Assembly (NCBI GenBank): GCA_019163335.1
Contig: JAFLKM010000008.1
Coordinates: forward strand, 1 to 64,000
From: Desulfobulbaceae bacterium
GTDB taxonomy: Bacteria; Desulfobacterota; Desulfobulbia; Desulfobulbales; Desulfocapsaceae
DNA: 64,000 nucleotides
Reading direction: 5' to 3'
The position numbers and the translations under genes were made by a program. This document shows, in pieces, positions 59,272-64,000 of this stretch (positions are counted from its first letter, which is position 1; every line of letters starts with the position of its first letter). Below the pieces are notes generated by a model. That model had not been told where the DNA came from. It made no database searches and saw nothing but the letters and a program-made list of their open reading frames with translations.

Positions 59272-60447
59272 ATGACACCTCTTGCCACTACGAAATGTAC
59301 CTGTTCATCAACCCCCCATTCCCCGCAAGGACGATGGGTGGAGTTGCCGGTCGCGTCGCGCGCCAATAATCGTATCCGATTTGCCGCAACCGGCGAGTCC
59401 CTCGAGGGCATGAGTCCTGTTGAGGCGCTGGCCTGGTTGGCTGAGACTGTGGACAAGGGGGCCGCCTTTGACGGGGTGACCCTTGCCGGGCCCGGTGATC
59501 CGCTCGCAGATCTTGGGTCAACCCTTGAGACTCTGCGTCTGATCCGGGAAAAGTACCCTGAAATGGAGTTAGGGATTACCACTCTGGGGCTGGGGGCGGA
59601 ACAGGCAGCCGAGGCGCTTCTTCAGGCCGGCGTTAGTCGGGTGACCCTCCTCGTGGATGGAATTGATCTGGAGATCATCCGTAAGTTGTATGCCTGGATC
59701 CGTCCAGGCTCCCGGACGGTTCCATTACCCACTGCCACTGAATTGCTTTTGAGTGAGCAGGTCATGGCCATGAATGCCTTTGCTGGCAACGGATGTACCT
59801 TGGGGATAAAAACGACTATTTATCCAGGATATAATGATGGCCACGCCGAGGACATTGCCCGTATCATGGCTTCGTTGGGGGCGGAGTTCATGGCCGTTGC
59901 GTCCTATGTCCCGGTGGAAGGGGAGGAGGCCCTCCTTGAGCGGCCAAGTCCGGAGATGATGGCATTGATTTATGCCCAGGTGGAAAAATATCTTCGCCTG
60001 ATCGTTATCCCGGAGCAGAAGGCAGCGCATGGTCAAAACTGTTCCGATTGCGGTTGTCAGTCTGCGGCTTCATCCCAGCCAAAACCCAGCACCGAGCGAC
60101 CCAATGTGGCGGTGGTCAGTTCCGGGGGGATGGAGGTTGATCTCCACCTTGGTCATGCCACAAAAGCCTTGATTTATGGCCCCAGAGAAGATGGTCTTAC
60201 CTGTCTGCTCGAGACCAGAAGCCTGCCGGAGCCGGGATTTGGATCGGCCCGCTGGGAACTGTTGGCGGATATTTTGAAAGATTGTTTTGCCCTTCTGACA
60301 GCCAGCGCCGGTGAGAGCCCTAAAAAGATTCTGGCTGGTCGAGGAATCCGGGTTTTGATTACCAATGATGATATCGCAGGGATAGTCGATGTTCTCTATG
60401 GTGGAGGAAAGAAAGGGAGTCAGTGCCGTAAGGGAAAAGCTGTTTAA
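59272..60447 (+). CDS. NifB-like protein lacking the radical-SAM cysteines, with C-terminal NifX-like domain
   Basis: A 391-residue protein from ATG 59272; a GTG at 59200 is open but gives a longer unusual N-terminus. The body follows NifB: LAGPGDPLADLGSTLETLRL, then RVTLLVDGIDLEIIRKLYAW and TIYPGYNDGHAEDIARI. In NifB the N-terminal CxxxCxxC segment follows a PVAP-type motif; here the same place reads ELPVASRANNRIRFAATGE, with Ala, Ile and Ala where the cysteines should be. Residues about 270-380 resemble NifX/NafY-type cofactor-binding domains (VAVVSSGGMEVDLHLGHATK, GIRVLITNDDIAGIVDVLYG). It is probably a cofactor carrier or chaperone, not a radical-SAM enzyme (inference). A standard NifB must lie elsewhere. 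Confidence 0.85.
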   Translation: MTPLATTKCTCSSTPHSPQGRWVELPVASRANNRIRFAATGESLEGMSPVEALAWLAETVDKGAAFDGVTLAGPGDPLADLGSTLETLRLIREKYPEMELGITTLGLGAEQAAEALLQAGVSRVTLLVDGIDLEIIRKLYAWIRPGSRTVPLPTATELLLSEQVMAMNAFAGNGCTLGIKTTIYPGYNDGHAEDIARIMASLGAEFMAVASYVPVEGEEALLERPSPEMMALIYAQVEKYLRLIVIPEQKAAHGQNCSDCGCQSAASSQPKPSTERPNVAVVSSGGMEVDLHLGHATKALIYGPREDGLTCLLETRSLPEPGFGSARWELLADILKDCFALLTASAGESPKKILAGRGIRVLITNDDIAGIVDVLYGGGKKGSQCRKGKAV

Positions 60448-60463
60448 TCAGCGTAATTCCACG

Positions 60464-60571
60464 TCTAAATCAAGCGTTCACTTCGTCGAATGCGCTACGC
60501 CGCTCCTCACCGTACTCGCTGTACTGCTTTGTCGCGGCTCGCTTTTCTCCTCGTGTACATCTTGATTTAGA
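60464..60571. repeat. 108-bp MITE-like element
   Basis: Perfect 11-bp terminal inverted repeats TCTAAATCAAG (60464) and CTTGATTTAGA (60561). The inside (CGCTACGCCGCTCCTCACCG, GTACTCGCTGTACTGC) has the look of a mobile repeat. It lies between the NifB-like and ferredoxin genes. Confidence 0.75.
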
Positions 60572-60613
60572 AATGGAATAACATAACAAAATATTGAAGT
60601 TAAAGGGGAAAAA

Positions 60614-60916
60614 ATGGCAATTCCAGAACGGCTTATTCTTGTATGTCAGAGTTTTCGGGTGGCAGGCGATAAAAAAGGTATCTGCCACAAGCAGACCGAT
60701 GGGTTCCTCCAGTATCTGGAAGAAGAGATTCTTGATCGTGGGCTTGATTGCCTTGTTGCCGCAACCACCTGTCTTAAAAGGTGCGATTCCGGGCCGATCA
60801 TGGTGGTTCAGCCGGATAACTGGTGGTTTAAAGGGGTAGACAGCCATGACGCCATTGATGCAATTCTTGATGGCATTGAAGATGGCACACCGGCAGCCGC
60901 CTATCAGCTAGACTGA
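60614..60916 (+). CDS. Thioredoxin-like 2Fe-2S ferredoxin
   Basis: A 100-residue protein. Cys11, Cys24, Cys53 and Cys57 (LVCQSF, GICHKQ, TTCLKRCDSG) follow the C-x12-C...C-x3-C pattern of the Clostridium pasteurianum-type thioredoxin-like ferredoxin. VVQPDNWWFKGV is typical of this family too. These ferredoxins occur in many nif operons and can bind or protect nitrogenase or donate electrons. AAAGGGG precedes the ATG. Confidence 0.88.
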   Translation: MAIPERLILVCQSFRVAGDKKGICHKQTDGFLQYLEEEILDRGLDCLVAATTCLKRCDSGPIMVVQPDNWWFKGVDSHDAIDAILDGIEDGTPAAAYQLD

Positions 60917-60932
60917 TCACGGAACGCCTGTC

Positions 60933-61394
60933 ATGGTCAACATTCGACCGGCCCGGCTTGCGGATCTTGAAAGCCTGGTCGAACTTTTGCAGATGCTCTT
61001 TGAGCTGGAACAGGATTTTGAGGGCAATCCGTCTCGCCAGCAGCAGGGACTGCGGATGATGCTGGACAACCCCAATGGCTGTGTGATGGTGGCCCAAGGG
61101 GATGGGCAGGTGATCGGCATGTGTTCCGGTCAACTGCTGATTTCCACGGCAGAAGGCGGTCCGGCCCTTTTGGTTGAAGATGTGGTTGTCCGTGAACCAT
61201 GGCGGGGCCGCGGGGTTGGACGTCTGCTGATGGAGGCGATCAGCGCCTGGGCGAAGGATAAAAAGGTTGATCGTTTACAACTGTTGGCTGATCGGAATAA
61301 TACAGCGGCGCTGGAGTTTTACCGCTGTCTGGGCTGGCAGGGCACGGAGCTTATCTGCCTGCGAAACTTTATTGGTGATAAGGATTGCAGGTGA
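60933..61394 (+). CDS. GNAT-family acetyltransferase in the nif locus
   Basis: A 153-residue protein with the acetyl-CoA loop VVVREPWRGRGVGRLLMEA near residues 85-103 and RLQLLADRNNTAALEFYRCL. Its start lies 16 bases after the ferredoxin stop, so they are co-transcribed. GNAT genes next to this ferredoxin type have been seen in nif regions; the substrate is unknown. Confidence 0.88.
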   Translation: MVNIRPARLADLESLVELLQMLFELEQDFEGNPSRQQQGLRMMLDNPNGCVMVAQGDGQVIGMCSGQLLISTAEGGPALLVEDVVVREPWRGRGVGRLLMEAISAWAKDKKVDRLQLLADRNNTAALEFYRCLGWQGTELICLRNFIGDKDCR

Positions 61395-61423
61395 ACACAC
61401 AACACTTAACTATGGAGAATAAA

Positions 61424-61666
61424 ATGAAGGCAACCTGGGAAAAAATATTTGAATATGCCTCCATGCCGGTGCATGGCACGATGTCAAGGAAGTTGCGAAA
61501 GGGTCTCTCCCTGCAAATTAATGATGGGAAGATATTTGAGGCCGCTGTAATTTTTATGGGGGAGTTCGTCCGCATCTCAGAAGATGGTGTCGATGGCAAA
61601 AGCATCAACACCTATTATGACTGGGATGGTATCAAGATGATCAGCACACAGAGTCAAAAGGAGTAA
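61424..61666 (+). CDS. Small unknown protein of the nif locus
   Basis: An 80-residue protein from ATG 61424 (MKATWEKIFEYASMPVHG), preceded by GGAG. It is compact, with MSRKLRKGLSLQINDGKIFE and NTYYDWDGIKMIST, and shows no recognised domain. Its close setting after the GNAT gene suggests a nif-linked function. An upstream ATG at 61412 would add four residues. Confidence 0.65.
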   Translation: MKATWEKIFEYASMPVHGTMSRKLRKGLSLQINDGKIFEAAVIFMGEFVRISEDGVDGKSINTYYDWDGIKMISTQSQKE

Positions 61667-61847
61667 AAGCCTGTTTGACGGTGAGACCGATTGTAAAATA
61701 AGATGAGCAGTACTTGAGATTTCTTATGGACCACCCCATTCAGGACACGATAGCCTGGATGGGGTGGAACTGTTTCAGGCTATTGCAGTTGGTGGAGTAT
61801 CCTCATGGGAATGATCCTTTGAGAAATAAACCGTGGAGGCGTACATA

Positions 61848-62249
61848 ATGGAGCTTATACAGATCAGCGATTGGCGGCAGTATCTCAAGGAAGGCGAGCA
61901 GTATTTGGCTACCGCCGTGGGCGCAGCAGCGAGGCGCAGTGACGTCTTCACCCCGGAGATTTTATATAATATCACCGCAATGGCCATTGAAAAGCTGATC
62001 ATGGGCTACCTCATGAGTCGGGGCGATCTGGCCGATAATCATACCATGGGGGATCTGCTGAACGCAGTGGAGCGAAATGCGGGGCCGCAGCCGGAATTGG
62101 GGGCCAAGCTGCGTTTTCTCGATGGGTACCAGGAAATCTGTGATATCGATACCTACCGGCACGATGCCCCAGATCCAGCCGATATTCCAGAGATTCTGGC
62201 CATCGGTCAGATGGTCAAGGATTTTGTCGATGCGCGGGTGAAACTCTAA
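61848..62249 (+). CDS. HEPN-like unknown protein
   Basis: A 133-residue helical protein from ATG 61848 (MELIQISDWRQYLKEGEQYL), with GGAGG 9 bases before. A segment (YNITAMAIEKLIMGYLMSRG, then DNHTMGDLLNAVERN) recalls HEPN-domain proteins; the RNase motif R-x4-6-H is not obvious. It is separated from the previous gene by 181 bases. Function unknown. Confidence 0.6.
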   Translation: MELIQISDWRQYLKEGEQYLATAVGAAARRSDVFTPEILYNITAMAIEKLIMGYLMSRGDLADNHTMGDLLNAVERNAGPQPELGAKLRFLDGYQEICDIDTYRHDAPDPADIPEILAIGQMVKDFVDARVKL

Positions 62250-62321
62250 GATGGAACAATTAAAAACAGAAGCAATTTGCAGTCTCAAAACAGCAGCTTG
62301 CGGGAGAGAGTGATCTCACGA

Positions 62322-62984
62322 TCAGAATAAGGGGCGAATCCGGCTCATAAATTCTGCTTCCAATTCCTTGTCGTTGATCTCATCGCAGAGCAGAGTGGCC
62401 AGAGCCGGCAGTTGCTGCTTTGACTTTGGCCCCTGCAGTGCCCAGGTCTCAATGGTTTCTTTCATGATTTGCCCGGCAATTGGCCCTATGGCATAGGTCA
62501 GAGCGTCTTTGATTGCTTCCAATACCGGCGTAAGCGCAGCAGCCTCTCTTTGTTCTCGTACAGGTTCTGCAGAAGCTGCGGTTATGGTCTGGGGTTGAAT
62601 GGTTTCGGCCTGGACAGGGGGTTGTTCTATGGCTGCTGGGGCCTTGTTGACTGCGTTCTGAATATCGTTGATTAACATGGAAATGGTCATGTTGATGAGG
62701 GACTTGTTGACGTCAAGTTCGCAGACCATGGCCAGAACTGCTCCCTCTGCCAGGGGCTTGACAATAAGCAGTGATCCTTCGAATTTAAAATCAATGCTTG
62801 TCAGATCCAGATTGGTCATGGCTCCCATCTTGATGGTACGGGTGAGAAGGTTGCCCATGGTTTTTATGGTGTCTGCCTTGAAGCTTGGTGGCAGAGTTGC
62901 GGCCACTAGCTCTTGATTTCCTCTGCAAACAAAACAGCCAAAAACTCCAGGAAGCATATTGATTTCTTTGATGAGTGAATCCAT
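62322..62984 (-). CDS. Roadblock/LC7-like regulatory protein
   Basis: A 220-residue protein. The first 115 residues match the Roadblock/LC7 (MglB-like) fold: SLIKEINMLPGVFGCFVCRG, then FEGSLLIVKPLAEGAVLAMV. A Pro/Ala/Gln linker follows and a helical C-terminal part of unknown type (EAIKDALTYAIGPIAGQIMK). Such proteins regulate small GTPases or signalling complexes. It lies downstream of another minus-strand gene with a similar domain. Confidence 0.78.
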   Translation of the reverse strand: MDSLIKEINMLPGVFGCFVCRGNQELVAATLPPSFKADTIKTMGNLLTRTIKMGAMTNLDLTSIDFKFEGSLLIVKPLAEGAVLAMVCELDVNKSLINMTISMLINDIQNAVNKAPAAIEQPPVQAETIQPQTITAASAEPVREQREAAALTPVLEAIKDALTYAIGPIAGQIMKETIETWALQGPKSKQQLPALATLLCDEINDKELEAEFMSRIRPLF

Positions 62985-63118
62985 GGTGCGTTTCCTTTTA
63001 TAGTCTGTGTTTCAGCTTTTTTTATGAGCCGCTTGCGTTGAAGATGGTAACGATGAGCTTGTGCAGGCTGTTAGCATAAAACAATCTTGCCCTTTCAACA
63101 TGGCAGGGAGTTTTCTGA

Positions 63119-64000
63119 TTATTGCAACCTGATCCTGCTGAGCACGGGGCGTAACCCGGCTGCGACTGGACCGGGGGGGACAGTGGAGCTCATTTTCAGG
63201 CCGACCACAATCTCTTTTCCGCTGAGAATAAGAAGATTGCTGCCACTGCTCAAGGTGAGCATGGTGTATTGCTGTTCACCCGTTCCCATTGCCTCTTGAA
63301 GCTGCTGACTGACAACCGAGATATAGGTGATGAACGTCGATGTCTGGTTATCAGCTGTCTTCGCAGCATATAGCAGATTCCCATCCTTTGAGACGAGGAT
63401 AGAGCCGCTGATTTCAGGCATTGCGCCCAGCATGGTGATAAATTGCTGCAAGATTGGATTGGCTGTATGCACCGCCGATATCATGGTGGAAGAAGATGTC
63501 GGCAGTGCCTCGGCTGGTCGAGGGGAAACAGGCTGGAGAGTCTCTTTATCCTTATGGAGGAAATGGTCAGGTCCCAGATCCACGGAGCTCAGGTCGATGG
63601 AATCAAGAGAGGTGCTGGTAGTCTGGGGCGCCGAAGTGGTGGGTGATGCGCTTTGTTCATCTTCCCTTCTGCTCCACTCCAGCAGAATAAATCCGAGAGA
63701 ATTATGGATTTCTGGTTTTGATATTGTGCAGGAGTTGTCCAGCACAATATCTACATTTTTCCAGCTGAGAATAGTAAAGACGGCATCTTCTCCGGAGAGG
63801 CCCTCAGTGCTTGCACCCAGGAGATCACCGCCTCTAAAATACAGAGTGCCCTGATGCTTTCCCGAGTGAACCGTGACGGTGCATGTTTTCTTGTCCAGTT
63901 GCAGCAATTGGAGCAGTGAACTCAGAGAGACTCCAGTGATGAATCCTTTGGAGCGGCCTTCAAGCCCCTTCAGGATCTTGGAGACCAGCAGGTTGAAGTC
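63119..64000 (-). CDS. DUF4388 plus Roadblock-like protein, N-terminus outside window
   Basis: The frame is open to the right edge, so the gene is partial. The visible part begins (from the edge) DFNLLVSKILKGLEGRSKGF and continues with ITGVSLSSLLQLLQLDKKTC, GTLYFRGGDLLGAST, the DUF4388/PATAN pattern. After a low-complexity linker the last 110 residues resemble Roadblock/LC7 (NPILQQFITMLGAMPEISGS, ILVSKDGNLLYAAK). The combination points to signal transduction. It probably forms an operon with the gene at 62322-62984. Confidence 0.75.
   Translation of the reverse strand, partial: DFNLLVSKILKGLEGRSKGFITGVSLSSLLQLLQLDKKTCTVTVHSGKHQGTLYFRGGDLLGASTEGLSGEDAVFTILSWKNVDIVLDNSCTISKPEIHNSLGFILLEWSRREDEQSASPTTSAPQTTSTSLDSIDLSSVDLGPDHFLHKDKETLQPVSPRPAEALPTSSSTMISAVHTANPILQQFITMLGAMPEISGSILVSKDGNLLYAAKTADNQTSTFITYISVVSQQLQEAMGTGEQQYTMLTLSSGSNLLILSGKEIVVGLKMSSTVPPGPVAAGLRPVLSRIRLQ

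Overview
The window looks like chromosome from an anaerobic, diazotrophic member of the Desulfobacterota, probably near the Desulfobulbales. The reasons are a Clostridium-type molybdenum nitrogenase operon with nifI genes between nifH and nifD, an exosortase/PEP-CTERM exopolysaccharide locus of deltaproteobacterial type, and housekeeping genes (MutS, N-acetylmuramoyl-L-alanine amidase, DciA-like) of proteobacterial character. This assignment is inference; no rRNA or tRNA gene was seen.

Bases 1-12.5 kb are an accessory island. It holds a string of small toxin-antitoxin or defence modules (AbiEii-like, HigBA-like, BrnT, MazEF, TacAT-like, a PIN remnant, HipBST), a Fic protein, a DUF4143 ATPase and an oxidoreductase. 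Two palindromic repeat families separate them: R (CCCCCTCTT...AAGAGGGGG plus a GGGGGAGTTAAGG tail) and P (CCCCGATGAACGGG followed by a long hairpin). Several modules are broken by repeats or stop codons.

Bases 12.5-25.5 kb carry an exopolysaccharide/exosortase cluster: UDP-ManNAc-type dehydrogenase, exosortase fused to EpsI, a WecA-like phosphosugar transferase, PrsT-like TPR lipoprotein, Wza-like export protein, outer-membrane barrel, Wzz-like chain-length protein, CpsD-like kinase and ExeA-like ATPase. Bases 25.5-37.8 kb are mixed: HAD phosphatase, ketopantoate reductase family protein, OB-fold lipoprotein, SGNH hydrolase, GlgX, a DUF1566 protein, a CAAX-protease-related protein, a PEP-CTERM protein with a good sigma-54 promoter, and a porin-like barrel. 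Between them lie shuffled terminator repeats, a hisF fragment and a DUF1566 fragment.

Bases 37.8-53.5 kb are mostly core genes: a CysK-CysS fusion whose tRNA-synthetase half has lost both signature motifs, a DciA-like protein, amidase, mutS, phosphoesterase, ferredoxin-nitroreductase, cytochrome c, alpha/beta hydrolase, an HDOD-GAF regulator and a cyclic-nucleotide-binding DUF4388 protein. Bases 53.7-62.3 kb are the nitrogenase locus: NifA site, sigma-54 promoter, nifH-nifI1-nifI2, a 171-bp inverted-repeat element, nifD-nifK, a NifB-like protein lacking the radical-SAM cysteines, a thioredoxin-like 2Fe-2S ferredoxin, a GNAT protein and two small unknowns. The window ends in two convergent (minus-strand) Roadblock/DUF4388-type regulators. 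The two most unusual proteins are the CysK-CysS fusion and the cysteine-less NifB homologue; the most unusual DNA feature is the structured P repeat family.
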